Origin: Heterohyrax brucei
Taxonomy: Eukaryota > Chordata > Mammalia > Hyracoidea > Procaviidae
NCBI GenBank assembly: GCA_028571685.1
Contig: CM053142.1
Span: forward strand, 63,823,296 to 63,887,295
Length of the DNA: 64,000 nucleotides
Direction of reading: 5' to 3'
Under the pieces are notes generated by a model. The model ran no database searches, had not been told where the DNA came from, and saw only the letters and a list, made by a program, of their open reading frames with translations. The translations under genes and the position numbers were made by a program. Numbering within the stretch: the stretch's first letter is position 1; each line of letters opens with the position of its first letter. Shown piece after piece: positions 21,040-31,275 of this stretch.

Positions 21040-21222
21040 GCCCTCTGGTGCGATGGGTAAGTACTGGGTTGTTGGTTCTAACACACCCAGTAGCTCTGTG
21101 GGAGAAAGACCTGGGGGTTTGTTCCCTTAAAGATTGCAGCCTAGAAACCCAATGAGGCAGTTCTACTCTTAACACAGGGTCACCAGGAGTTGCAAATTGA
21201 CTGAATGACATACAACAACAAC
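21040..21222 (+). mobile_element. AfroSINE-related tRNA SINE, + strand
   Basis: GTGCCCTCTGGTGCGATGGG head, GTGGGAGAAAGACCTGGGGG middle, GAGGCAGTTCTACTCTTAAC, and an ACAACAACAACAG tail. The tail type is the one shared with RTE 3' ends. Confidence 0.8.
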
Positions 21223-21429
21223 AGTTATTGAGCACTTTGATTCTATAGGGTCTAAGATGGCTCTTGGATCAAGTACTCTGTGATAAGAGAGCTTTAGACA
21301 AGTGTAGAAGTAAAACAATCTCCAGTCTTTTCTGTTCTTGGCTACCAAGTGTTTACTCTGGTTTATTCAATTCTTCTATCTCCCCCATCCCCAGGGCTTG
21401 GTCCCGCAGCATCTATGGTACCCAGAAAA

Positions 21430-21594
21430 AAAAACCACCACCAAATCCCTTGCTGTCAAGTCAATTATGACTCATAGTGACCCTACAGGACACAGTAGAA
21501 CTGCCTGTAGAATTTTCAAGGAGTGCCTGGTGGATTCAAACTGCTGACCTTTTGGATAGCAGCAGTAGCACTTAACTACTATACCACTAGGACC
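21430..21594 (-). mobile_element. AfroSINE short form, - strand
   Basis: It runs from AAAAACCACCACCAAATCCC to CTATACCACTAGGACC. Complete but with several small losses, for example the CTGCCTGTAGAATTTTC segment. Confidence 0.85.
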
Positions 21595-21699
21595 TTTAGA
21601 GACAACAAGTCAAGCAGGAAGAGATAACAGGCAGAGCCCTCTATGTAGGACTTGAAGGAGAGGTCCGCCTTGACCCAGTGGGAAATCTCATTGCTTTAT

Positions 21700-21960
21700 T
21701 GTTGCTGTTGTTAGTTGGTATGGAGTCATTGTAGACTCACTCTGGCCTTAGGTACAACAAAACTAAGTGTTAGCCAGCCTCATGCCATCTTCATGATTGT
21801 TGTTGTGTTTGAGACTATTTTTGTAGCCGTTGTGTCAACCCATCTCACTGAAGTTTTCCTTTGTTTTTGCTGAGCCTCTGCTTTAACAGAGTTGATGTCC
21901 TCTAGTGATTGATCTTCCCTGATGATATATCTGATGTAAATAAAACATTGCTTTATAACA
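21700..21960 (-). mobile_element. RTE-clade LINE 3' fragment, - strand
   Basis: GTTGCTGTTGTTAGTTGGTA marks the antisense RTE tail. CATGATTGTTGTTGTGTTTG, TTGTGTCAACCCATCTCACT and GATGTCCTCTAGTGATTGAT follow the same order as the better copy at 35098-35551. Decayed. Confidence 0.7.
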
Positions 21961-22113
21961 CAGAAACTAAACCCACTGCCCTCAAGGCGATTCTAACTCA
22001 CAGCGACCCTATAGACAGAGTAGAACTGCTCCATAGGGTTTCCAAGGAGCACCTGGCAAATTTGAACTACCAACATGTTGGTTAGCAGACGTAGCACTTA
22101 ACCAGGGGCTCCT
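21961..22113 (-). mobile_element. AfroSINE short form, - strand
   Basis: Full body (AACCCACTGCCCTCAAGGCG onward). The antisense head is shortened: CACTTAACCAGGGGCTCC lacks about a dozen bases. Confidence 0.87.
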
Positions 22114-22566
22114 CATTGCTTCATAGCCATGCCTAATTTGACCTAGAAAACGGTGCTACCCACTTTCATCACCCACCTTACCCATTGCTTATCTAAATAA
22201 TTCTCAGATGTTTAAAAATTCACATGTTGCTGTAAGGATAAGGATGGACCTTGCTGAGGACTCAGTAAACTGTGCCTTGGACTCTGAGGACTGCATCTCT
22301 CAAACATGTGTGGCTTTCCTATGGTCACATTCTTCTGACTAATGGGAAAGTGCAAACTGGGCGGTGATGCTTACTGGTACTAGGCACAGGACTGGTGGAA
22401 CAGAAGGCTGCATCTTTTGGCTTGTGTATCTCAGGCTGGATGTTAGCCAGGGTGGGCCTCTCTCCAGGGAGCTCCTAGTCAGATATTCAGATTGAGCCCC
22501 TTGTGCATGGCATAGCTCTCAGAGTCCTAGAGTTAGAGTACCTGATTTAGATAGGCTTTCTTCTCT
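22114..22566. other. unassigned sequence
   Basis: Nothing recognised. Confidence 0.45.
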
Positions 22567-22640
22567 GTGGGGCAGTTCTACTCTGTCCTATAGGGCTGCT
22601 ATGGATCAGCATTGACTCAACGGCACTGAGGTTTTTTTTT
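22567..22640 (+). mobile_element. AfroSINE 3' half, + strand
   Basis: 5'-truncated copy starting GTGGGGCAGTTCTACTCTGT and ending GACTCAACGGCACTGAGG plus a T-run. TTTCTTCTCTG appears on both sides (about 22557 and 22643), giving a target duplication of TTTCTTCTCTGTG/TTTCTTCTCTGGG. Confidence 0.85.
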
Positions 22641-23263
22641 GCTTTCTTCTCTGGGAGTACTTTTGGGGTGGCTGGGCTTTGTGATGCTAATGCTGATTGC
22701 AGAACTCCCTTATACCAAGGAGAGACGCCACAGAATTGTCCTCAGTTCTTGGTGATGGCCTGGTCTTCTGGGTCCTCATTCCAGCAAGTTCTAGTGGTGC
22801 TGTGCCCTTCGATAGCTGAGATGGAGAGACTTCACCTTCTCTCTGTGGGCCAGGGGTGAGGAACAGTGCAGTGGTCCCATGAGGGTGAGCTCCTTGCAGA
22901 CTGTGAGGCAAGGAAGAAGGAGGAATGTGATTTAGTCTGCTGGAGGGTAGAGTGAATTTCCCGAGCCAGATAAGCTGAGGTCATTGAGTGTGTGTGCTCT
23001 GAGATTCTGCCTAATGGGCTGGAGGAAGGAAGAGAATTGGAAAGACAAGGTGTGGTTTGCAGCTCCCTCATAAAAGCCAGTCAATCTCCCTGTAATTCCA
23101 GGGGCAATACGGAGGGACTCAGCTGCAGACCATGAACAGGAGCTCAGGGCTGCTTAACATGTCCCATCACCCCCAGCATGTATATGTATTTAGGCATGGG
23201 GGACGGTGGCAGAGATACTGAACAGATTCCATGTGCTTAGAAGAGTGCCTGGCACATAGTAAA
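22641..23263. other. unassigned sequence
   Basis: No repeat assigned. An acceptor-like CCTGTAATTCCAG near 23090-23102 has no matching donor that would define an exon. Confidence 0.4.
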
Positions 23264-23459
23264 GGAGTTGCTGCCAAGTTGGTTCCGACTCAAGGTGATC
23301 CCATGTATGTCAGTAGAACTATATTCTATATGGTTTTCAGTGGCTAATTTTTTGGAAGTGGATCTCCAGGCCTTTCTTCTGAGGTACCTCTGTGTGGACT
23401 TGAATCCCTAACCTTTCTGTTAACAGCTGAGTGCGTTAATGACTTCTACCACCCAGGGA
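23264..23459 (-). mobile_element. AfroSINE GTCCCTGGGTGG-type, - strand
   Basis: Antisense order: GTTGGTTCCGACTCAAGGTG, ATATGGTTTTCAGTGGCTAA, GGCCTTTCTTCTGAGGTACC, GTGTGGACTTGAATCCCTAA and CTACCACCCAGGGA. Confidence 0.83.
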
Positions 23460-23484
23460 TGCCATACACACCGTAAACGTGAAA

Positions 23485-23684
23485 AACCAAACCCATTGCT
23501 GTTGGTTCCCTTCCAACTCATAACAACCCTATAGGACAGAGTAAAACTGTGCCGCAGGGCTTCCAAGGCTGGAATCTTGATGGAAGCGGACTACCTCATC
23601 TTTCTCCATCAGAGTGGGCTGATGAGTTTGAACTGCCAACTTTTTACTTAACAGCTGAACACTTAACCAGTGCACTAGCAGGGT
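23485..23684 (-). mobile_element. AfroSINE long form, - strand
   Basis: AACCAAACCCATTGCTGTTG at the left; the long-form segment CCAAGGCTGGAATCTTGATG; ends at CAGTGCACTAGCAGGG. Confidence 0.83.
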
Positions 23685-24249
23685 GTAGGGCACTGCCCTG
23701 GTGCACAGTAGGCCTCAATAAGTATTTGTTGGTGGAGGCTGGGAAGGGGATATTGAGTTACAAATATGGAAGGAAACTCAACTGGGTCATCTATGGGTTT
23801 AAGTGACTTGGGGGATGATCCACCCCACCTTAAAATATTTCTCAATGAGCATAGCCAGCTGCTGAAATTCTGCTATTAGCTGTATTCTTTTGGAATTTGA
23901 GACTTATTGGTTCTCAGGAGTCTTCTCTTAAAATGCCACTGTCTTGTGAAGAGGTAACTTGTTGAGCAGCTGTGGCTGCAGCTTCAAGGAAGGCAGTGTG
24001 GGGATGAGGTCTAGAGTTGAGCCATCCACAGACTCTGGGCTTCTTTCCCCACGTTGCCCAGTATTGCCTCTAACGGAGTAATTCCACATCTTTTGCTACT
24101 ACAATCCATTTCAGTCAGACAGAAGATTCCAAGGATGCCCACTGACCCCCACTAGTGCTTGCCATTCACAGAAGTCCATGAGAAGCATGGCACAGCTTAA
24201 GAAAAACACCAAGGAGGTAATATCTGTTTTATGGTTATTACTGTTTTAA
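23685..24249. other. unassigned sequence
   Basis: Includes a short MIR-like tail (GTGCACAGTAGGCCTCAATA, AGTATTTGTTGG) near 23700-23732. Otherwise nothing recognised. Confidence 0.4.
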
Positions 24250-24615
24250 GTCAAGTATTTTTTTTATTCTGTAAATTGATAGGTAACAACACACTTGTCA
24301 TTTCAACAGTCTTTACATGTACAGTGACATTAAATATATTCATCTTGTTTGACTGTCAACATTAATTAAATCAGTAATGCTTAAAACATTCTTTGTTTTT
24401 TAAATGAAATTCAGTTTTGGTGAGAATATATACATCCAAACATGGTCCTACTCAACAATTTCTACACATACTGTTAAGTGACATTGGTCACATTCTTCAT
24501 GCCTATCAACATTGTCAGCAGTTTCTGTTCTAGTTGTTTCACCCCTATTAATCTAGACTCATTGCCCCCTAACCTTCTCATCTATGCCTTACAGTTATGG
24601 TTGTCCCTTTGGTCT
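24250..24615 (-). mobile_element. old LINE-1 3' region, - strand
   Basis: T-run followed by ATTCTGTAAATTGATAGGTA and ACAGTGACATTAAATATATT, which is the antisense 3' region of L1M. A second, similar module starts at about 24392 (TTTTTAAATGAAATTCAGTT). Two overlapping or adjacent L1 tails are possible. Confidence 0.6.
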
Positions 24616-24623
24616 CATAAAAG

Positions 24624-24663
24624 ATATATATATATATATGTATATATATATATGTATATATAA
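24624..24663 (+). repeat. (TA)n microsatellite
   Basis: About 40 bases of TA units interrupted twice by TG. Confidence 0.95.
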
Positions 24664-25002
24664 TAGCAGAAATACTCAAGGATGACATTCTTCTTGAGCT
24701 AAACTTTTGTTTAAAGATGACTTCAGGGGATGGTTTCATTTTAAGGTTTGAAGGGTATTCTAGGGCAGTAGTGTCAGGGGTTTAATACATTCTTGATTCA
24801 TGTAAGGAATTAAAGCACGGATGCTGCCATATTCTAAAGCCAGTGCCATAGGAGAGTGGTCTGTGGATCCTGGAGCTTCTGAGACCATTCTAGCCATCTC
24901 TGTTCTCCTCATCCATGATTCTAAATAGTGAGTGTGCTGCCAGAGAACTGATGTACAGACTCGGGACCTCTGCAGCTTTCCTTGGTGTTTTCTGATAGGC
25001 GG
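24664..25002. other. unassigned sequence
   Basis: Nothing recognised. Confidence 0.45.
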
Positions 25003-25507
25003 TGTCTTAGTCCTCTAGTGCTGCTATAACAGAAATAGCACAGGTGGATGGCTTCAACAAACAGAAGCTTATTGTCTCACAGTCTAGGAGGTTAGAAGTC
25101 TGAATCCAGGGCTTCAACTCCAGAGGAAGGCTTTCTTTCTCTGTTGACTCTGGAGGAAGGTCTTTGTCGAGAAGAAGGATTTGGTTTAGAAGCTTCTTCA
25201 CACAGGAACTTTGGGTCCAAAGGGCATGCTCTGCTTCTAGCAGTTTCTTTGTGGTATGAGGGTCCCCTGTCTCTCTGCTCATTTATCTCTTTTATATCTC
25301 AAAAGAGATGGACTAAGGACTGACCCAGTGCTGCCTCATTAGCATAACTGCCACTGATTTCATCTCATCATCATAGAGATAGGATTTATAACGCAGAGGA
25401 CCATGTCGTCAGATCACCCAATGGTGGGCAATCACACAATACTCTGAGTCATGTCCTAGCCAAATTGATAACACATATTTTGGGGGGATGCAGTTCAATC
25501 CATGACA
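25003..25507 (-). mobile_element. MaLR-type solo LTR, - strand
   Basis: Begins TGTCTTAGTCCTCTAGTGCT and ends TTCAATCCATGACA, so it has TG...CA ends. Its reverse complement tracks the LTRs at 1-500 and 60434-60931 (TATAAATCCTATCTCTATGA; CAGTGGCAGTTATGCTAATG). Flanking GGC on both sides may be what remains of the target duplication. Confidence 0.8.
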
Positions 25508-25724
25508 GGCAAGGGACTCTTCTAATGTCTAACCTACATCTCTCTTGTCACAATTGACACTGTTCCTTCTGAAGAGCCTTAATTTTCCCCTGGACTGCTG
25601 CTGTCCCTGCTTTCCCACTGTACCCCAATGCTTCGCTCCGTGCCTGACACCCAGTAGGCACTCAGCTGTTTTTTCAAGGAATGGCTGCTGTATTTGTGAT
25701 GTAAAAAGACATCTGGCTCTGATT

Positions 25725-25945
25725 GTGTGTTTCTGTTTATATGAAATGTCCCCAATAGGCAGAGCCGTAGAGCAGAAAGCAGATGAATGATTGCCATGGG
25801 CTGAGGAGAGGTAAGGATGGGTATGGATTTCCTTTTGGGGTGATAAGAATGTTCTGGAACTAGATAGTGCTGATGGTTGCACAACCTTGTGAATGTATTA
25901 AATGTCACTAATGGTACCTTTTATGTGTATTGTTTACCACAGTAA
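25725..25945 (+). mobile_element. LINE-1 (L1M-type) 3' end, + strand
   Basis: TTATATGAAATGTCCCCAAT, ATGATTGCCATGGGCTGAGG, TTTTGGGGTGATAAGAATGT and GATGGTTGCACAACCTTGTG occur in the order of the sense-strand 3' end of mammalian L1M elements. Confidence 0.75.
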
Positions 25946-27204
25946 AGAAAGGAAGAGAAGGAGAGGAGAGGAGAAAAATGTGTCCCCTTATCTAGCTCTT
26001 TTTCCCAGGAAACTAAGAGCACTTGCTTGATTTAAAACTATGTGTCTTAACAATCACAGGGATTACAGATGTTTCTGGGGAAGAAGCAGGGATCTCTCTG
26101 AAGCTAGGAGCTCCCAGATAAAGTGAACATACCATTGGGAGGAGAGAGTTATGCTGCTTTTCTCAAAGAAAGTGGAGTTGTGGGGAAGAGGGACCCCTAG
26201 CTTAAAAGTTTCAGAAGGAATGGTGCCTATTTTTATTAGGATCTCAGGACAGTAGAGTAGCGTTGAAGTTTTCTAGGTTTTCTTCTTGAATTCTGTCTGT
26301 TTTCTCTCTCATCTCTACCCAAACCTGCCCCCATCTCCCTTAGTTCCACCCACATCCAGGGTGCCTCAGAGATCCCAGCTTTCTGTGTGTGAGTTGACTG
26401 CAGGGAGCTCTGTGCAGCTTTGTGGAAAAACATGCACCCAAATGGCCAAATCCTTGAAGACTTGAGGGAGGCACGTGTGGGGCTATTTTGGGTTTGGTAG
26501 GCTGGGCTTAGACCTCTCTGGTATTCCCGGCCGCAGGCCTTTCAGAATTGACCAGAATGGAAGGATGATAAAAATTGAGGCTCCAGGAATAGCCCAAGAA
26601 TTTGCTCATTCTTAACCCCGATGGAGAGGTGCCGCCCAACCAAGAGCTGATAATGGGGCGAGGGAGGGTGACTGTGGTGGGGAGGGGAGAAAAGGAAAGT
26701 TCAAGGTAATTTCCTTTTCCTCCTTGAAGGAGGGGGTGGAAAGCACAGTGGTGGCCCAGGGCCAATCTGATAAGGAAGCAGGATTTAGAGCTCCCAGGAA
26801 TTTAGAGCACACCCCACAGCCTCTTCCTTCCCGATGGGGAGTTGCCTGCACCTCTCCCTGGCTACGTCGGTAGGTCAGTCTATCTGTATCTGTCTGACTG
26901 TCTCTTCCTCTCTCTTGGTCCCTCTCAGACCTAGGTCAGCCAGACCCAGGACAGCTCTGGCCTCGAGTCCTCTGGAAGCTTCTGTCTCTTCCTCTTTTCC
27001 CTAGAGTTAGGCTGAGGATCACCTTTTGCTCAAGTACACATTGAGCATCCACTCTATGGGAGTTCAGCAGCTCAGTGATGCCAGGAATCTGTCTCTGTTC
27101 CTAAGGAGCTGGAGTAGAGAGGCAGGAGCAAGTATGTGTGGACATCCACAGACTTACAATTTCCTCACAAGCAAAACACTTAGGCTCCAGAGGGGCAGTG
27201 GAGA
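25946..27204. other. unassigned intronic sequence
   Basis: Begins with a GA-rich tract (25945-25977). The rest is moderately GC-rich with short overlapping open frames and no recognised protein or repeat. Confidence 0.4.
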
Positions 27205-27345
27205 CAGTACCAGAGGCAGAGTGAGCCAGTGGATGAAGCACTTGGCTGAGAGTCAGGACCCCTAAATGGCCTTGTCCAAGTCACTTCCCTTCTCAGGCCC
27301 TTAGTGTTTTCGTTTGTAAAGTAAGGGTTTAAGACCCGTGAGGTC
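27205..27345 (+). repeat. MIR, + strand
   Basis: CCAGTGGATGAAGCACTTGG, AGAGTCAGGACCCCTAAATG, GTCCAAGTCACTTCCCTTCT and GTTTGTAAAGTAAGGGTTTA, in MIR order. Confidence 0.7.
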
Positions 27346-27949
27346 ATTTCTGGCTGAAGACTTACCTTTTTCAGGAGCTGCGGGTGATAGGGACTTTCTC
27401 ACATGACCTCTCTCTTTGTTCCACGTTAGGGCCATCTTGGCTCCCTTTTTAGCCATGTCTTTCTTAGACAGGGAAAGACCAAGTGCTGAAATGTCACAGC
27501 TGGACCTTGAACCTCTCTTCTGTTCTCTGCACCCTCATGCTTTGGAAAACTGTAAAGTCTGATTTTAGGTTCAAGAGGTTAGTTGTTCTTGTCCAGGGTT
27601 AGGTGGGTTATCCTGTGGCCTATACGATGAGGTCCAGGTAATTCAATGAGACATGCAGAGCCTCTTAGGAACTGGCACCTGCCCCAGCCTAGCCTCATTT
27701 TTCTTCAATTAGAGCCATTTTTGTCCTTTTTGTTTCTGTATTGCCAGATTACCTGTAGCTTATTATATACTCCTACTCCCTACCATACAGCTTCTCATTT
27801 CACATTGCCCTAGTGTAGTCTACTCTCATTGGAATGCCTTCTTCCTCCTGCCCTAATCTTGTGTGATCTGCATTGTTTTAGCAAACTTGAACATTTTTTC
27901 AGCCATGATTTATTCAAGTCTGTGTCTGCCCCTCCCCCTTCCCTTTCTG
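27346..27949. other. unassigned sequence
   Basis: Pyrimidine-rich segments near 27720-27900 (ACCTGTAGCTTATTATATAC; TCTACTCTCATTGGAATGCC) suggest a decayed L2, but not firmly. Confidence 0.35.
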
Positions 27950-28210
27950 AAACTCTATAGTTGCATGTGTATTAGACTGTTAGCTGTTATTCCATAGGTC
28001 ACTGATGCTCGAGTCATTTCTTTCTTTCTGTGCTTCATCTTAGATAGTTTTTGTGATGTCTCCAAATACACTGATCTTTTCTTCTGCGGTGTAAATCTTC
28101 TGTTAACCCATTCAGCATATCTTTCATTTCGGTCAGTATCATGTTTGTTTTCCTCTACATTCTTGAGCATATAGAGAATCTTTGTAATAGCCGTCCTTCT
28201 ATCCTTGCCT

Positions 28211-28255
28211 GCCAAGCCAAGTGCCGTTGAGTCGGATCCGACTTATGGCGACCCT
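28211..28255 (-). mobile_element. 45 bp AfroSINE/RTE tail micro-insertion
   Basis: Only the 3' tail region is present (AAGTGCCGTTGAGTCGGATC). Perfect 11-base duplications TATCCTTGCCT lie at 28200-28210 and 28256-28266. The insertion was extremely 5'-truncated. Confidence 0.85.
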
Positions 28256-28514
28256 TATCCTTGCCTACTAGTTCCAGTATCTCTATCTTTTTTGGATCTG
28301 TCCTATTGATTGATTTTTTTCTCCCGGTTATGGGTCGTATTTTTGACTTCTTTAAATGCTTAGGAATTTTTGAATGGATGCTTGACATTGGGAACTTAGC
28401 ATTGATGGATACTGGGTTTTGTTATCTTTCTAATGGTATTGTGCTGTATTCTGGCATGCTGTTACATTATTCGAGATCAGTCTAATACTTCTGAGATTTG
28501 CTGTTAAGCTTTGT

Positions 28515-28674
28515 TGGAAACCCTGGTGGCATAGTGGCTAAGTGCTATGGCCACTAACCAAAGGGTCAGCAGTTTGAATCTACCAGGTGTTCCTGGAAAA
28601 CTTTGTGGGGCAGTTTTACTCTAACCTGAAGTGTTTCTGTGAGTTGAAATCAACTCGATGACAGTGGTTTGTTA
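28515..28674 (+). mobile_element. AfroSINE array 1, member 1, + strand
   Basis: GGAAACCCTGGTGGCATAGTGG to a GACAGTGGTTTGTT tail. Flanks TTAAGCTTTGTT and AAAGCTTAATGTT are a diverged target duplication in the host L1. Confidence 0.9.
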
Positions 28675-28749
28675 ACAAAGCTTAATGTTAGAGTGGATCC
28701 AGAGCAGCCTTTGGTCTATGGCTAACTTAGGCTCACTATTAAGCATACT

Positions 28750-28917
28750 GGAAACCTTGTTGGTGTAGTGGTTAAGTGCTCTGGCTGCTAACCAAAAGTT
28801 AAAGCAGTTCACATCCACCAGGTGCTCCTTGGAAACTCTGTGGAGCAGTTGTGCTCTGTCCTGTAGGGTCACTACAAGTCAGCATTGACTTGACAGCACT
28901 GGGTTTGGTTTTGGTTT
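28750..28917 (+). mobile_element. AfroSINE array 1, member 2, + strand
   Basis: GGAAACCTTGTTGGTGTAGT head to GGGTTTGGTTTTGGTTT tail. Flanked by CTATTAAGCATAC (28736) and CTATTAAGGGTAC (28919). Confidence 0.9.
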
Positions 28918-28931
28918 GCTATTAAGGGTAC

Positions 28932-29092
28932 CAGAAACCCTGGTAGCATAGTGGTTAAGTGCTACAGCTGCTAATCAAAAGGTCAGAAGTTCACATCCAC
29001 CAGATGCTCTTTGGAAACTCTATGGGGCAGTTCTGCATTGTCCTATAGGGTTACTAGGAGTCAGAATTGACCCAACAGTAGTGGGTTTTGGT
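28932..29092 (+). mobile_element. AfroSINE array 1, member 3, + strand
   Basis: AGAAACCCTGGTAGCATAGTGG head to CAGTAGTGGGTTTTGG. Flanked by CTATTAAGGGTAC (28919) and TTATTAAGGATAC (29093). Confidence 0.9.
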
Positions 29093-29106
29093 TTATTAAG
29101 GATACT

Positions 29107-29276
29107 TGGATCCCAGGTGGCACAGTGATTAAGAGCTTGGCTGCAAACCGAAAAGGTCTGCAGTTTGAATCCATCAGCTGCTCCTAGGAAGCCCTATGAG
29201 GAAGTTCTCCTCTGTCCTAGAGGGTCCTTATCAGTTGGAATTGACTCGATAGTGATGAATTTATTTGTTTTTGTTA
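29107..29276 (+). mobile_element. AfroSINE array 1, member 4, + strand
   Basis: GGATCCCAGGTGGCACAGTG head (nearer the GTCCCTGGGTGG subtype at its start) to a TTATTTGTTTTTGT tail. Flanked by TTATTAAGGATAC (29093) and ACATTAAGAGGCC (29277). Confidence 0.86.
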
Positions 29277-29692
29277 CATTAAGAGGCCTCTGTCCAATGC
29301 TTTGTGTATTATGAGGTCTATCTGTTGGTGGGAATGTGAACCCTTTTTAGCCTTCTGTGAGCTCTGCAAATTGTTTGGCCCGTTGCTTTTTAGTGGTTCT
29401 TTATCCAGCCTTGGGGAGCATTACTCCATGAATGTGTAGATCAGTTTTCAGTCACAGATTCAAGGGGATTCTGCTGAAGGACTTTCTCTGTGCAGCTCTC
29501 TCCTCTCCAGTATTCCTGCAAATTCTAGTTGTGTGGGACGCTAAACTCTGATATCTGTCCCCTCAACTTGGTAAGACCACTGGACTCCATTTGAGTTCCT
29601 CCTCTCCACACTGTGGCCTAGAAGCTTCCTTCAGGCTGTAAGCTGGGCAGTTGTAGGGCTCACTTCTTATATTTGCCTTCTCCTAGAGGTCA

Positions 29693-31149
29693 GAAGGTGT
29701 TGGCAAAAAACAAGGCTCCGGGAATTGATGGAATATCAATTGAGATATTTCAATAAACAGATGCAGTGCTGGAAGTACTTTCTCACTTATGCCAAGAAAT
29801 TTGGAGGACAGCTACCTGGCCAGCTCACTGGAAGACATCTGTATTCATGAAAGGTGATCCAACCAAATGCGGAAATTATCAAGCAATATCATTAGTATTA
29901 CATGCAAGTAAAGATTTGCTCAAGATCATTCAAATGTGACTGCAATAGTACATTGACAAGGAGCTGCCAGAAATTCAAGCTGGATTCAGAAGAGGACATG
30001 GAACCAGATATATCTTCGCTGATGTTGGGTGGATCTTGGCTGAAAGCAGAGAATACTAGAAAGATGTTTACCTGTGTTTCATTGACTGTGCAAAGGCATT
30101 TGATTGTGTAGATCATAACAAATTATGGCTAATGTTATGTACAATGGAAATTCCAGAACACTTAATTGTGCTCTTAAGGAATCTGTATGTGGATCAAGAG
30201 GCAGTCGTGTGAACACAATAAGAGGACACTGCATGGTTTAAAGTCAGGAAAGATGTGTGTCAGGTTGTATCCTTTCACCGTAGCTTTTCAATCTGTATGC
30301 TGAGCAAATAATCCGAAAAGCTGTATTATACAAAGAAGAACGAGGCATCAGGTTTAGAAGACAACTTATTAACAACTTGCGTTATGCAGAGGACACCACC
30401 TTATTTGCTGGAAGTGAAGAAGATCTGAACACTTACTGATGAAGATCAAGGACCACAGCCTTCAGTATGGATTCCACCTCAAAATCAAGAAAACAAAAAT
30501 CCTCACAGGCAGTGTTGTCATAAATGGAGAAAGGATTGAGGCTCTCAAGGATTTCATTTTATTTGTGTCCACAGTCAGTGCCCATGGAAGCAGCAGTCAA
30601 GAAGTCAAAAAATGCATTACACTGGGAAAATCTGCTGTAAAGGATTTCTTTAAAGTATTGAAAAGTAAAGATGTCACCTTGAAAACTAAAGTGCACCTGA
30701 CCCAAGTCATGATATTCTAAATTGCATCATGTGAATGTGAAAGCTGGACAATGAACAAAGAATACAGAAGAATTGATGCTTTTGAATTGTGGTGTTGGAG
30801 AAGAATGTTGAATGTACCATGGACGACTGTGAGAGCAAACAGATATGTCCTGGAAAAAGTACAACCAGAGTGCTCCTTGGAAGCAAAAATGGCAAGACTG
30901 CATCTTACATACTTTAGACATGTTGTCAGGAAGGATCAGTCCCTGGAGAAGGACATCATGCTAGGTAGAGTGGAGGGTCAGCAAAAAAGAGGAAGACCCT
31001 CAATGAGAAGGACTGACACAGTGGCTGCAACAATGGGCTTAAGCATAAAATCAATTGTGGACATGGCGCAGGAGTGGGCAGTGTTTCATTCTGTTGTTCA
31101 TAGGGTCACTATGCGTTGGAACTGACTCAAAGCACCTAACAACAGCAAC
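29693..31149 (+). mobile_element. RTE-clade LINE, 5'-truncated, + strand
   Basis: A 1.46 kb copy inserted into the old L1. AGAGGTCA at 29685-29692 and 31150-31157 is the target duplication. It starts within the reverse transcriptase domain and ends with GGAACTGACTCAAAGCACC plus the TAACAACAGCAACA tail, the tail type echoed in AfroSINEs. It is the best-preserved RTE copy in the window, and it shows which part of the element the shorter fragments derive from. Confidence 0.88.
29705..31125 (+). pseudogene. RTE reverse transcriptase and C-terminal region, broken
   Basis: Conceptual reading shows reverse transcriptase landmarks in order: NKAPGIDGIS near 29705, KGDPTKCGNYQ near 29850, IQAGFRRG near 29965, and FIDCAKAFDCVDHNKLW near 30080. 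The catalytic box near 30380 reads YAED, where YADD or FADD is expected. After it comes a DNA-binding-like C-terminal part (RRMLNVPW, then VEGQQKRGRPSMRRTDTV, from 30793 to 31030). Several in-frame stops (for example after ISIEIFQ, and near 29937 and 30058) and frameshifts disrupt it. Two long open pieces remain, 30439-30720 and 30751-31125. The endonuclease domain is missing because of 5' truncation. Not functional. Confidence 0.85.
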
Positions 31150-31275
31150 AGAGGTCACAGTCCTGTACTGCCTGTTTAATGTCTAACAATAGTTCACATT
31201 GTTTTATACTGATGTCTAGTTTTTCAGTTGTTTAAGGCAGGAGTGTAAATCTAGTCCATGTTACTCTACCATGAC

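Larger units (their letters stand above)
27950..31275 (-). mobile_element. old LINE-1-like host element with nested insertions, - strand
   Basis: Antisense pieces recur in consistent order across the insertions: TTGATTGATTTTTTTCTCCC, GGTTATGGGTCGTATTTTTG, GGATGCTTGACATTGGGAAC, AGCAGCCTTTGGTCTATGGC and TATGAGGTCTATCTGTTGG. They continue after the RTE copy with AGTCCTGTACTGCCTGTTTA and GGCAGGAGTGTAAATCTAGT. I recognise this as an old L1-type repeat, but the exact family is uncertain. Within it sit a 45 bp micro-insertion, four AfroSINEs and an RTE LINE. The flanking text reads through each when they are removed. Confidence 0.6.

Noticed and set aside
24624-24663. TA-rich tract as a replication origin or regulatory element
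   Set aside because: It is an ordinary (TA)n microsatellite next to an L1 tail.
28736-29284. CRISPR-like array because of regularly spaced short repeats
   Set aside because: The spaced motifs are target-duplication copies around AfroSINEs in a mammalian genome, not direct repeats with spacers.
30439-31125. Intact RTE open reading frame
   Set aside because: Two open pieces separated by a stop and frame change, upstream stops, missing endonuclease, altered catalytic box.
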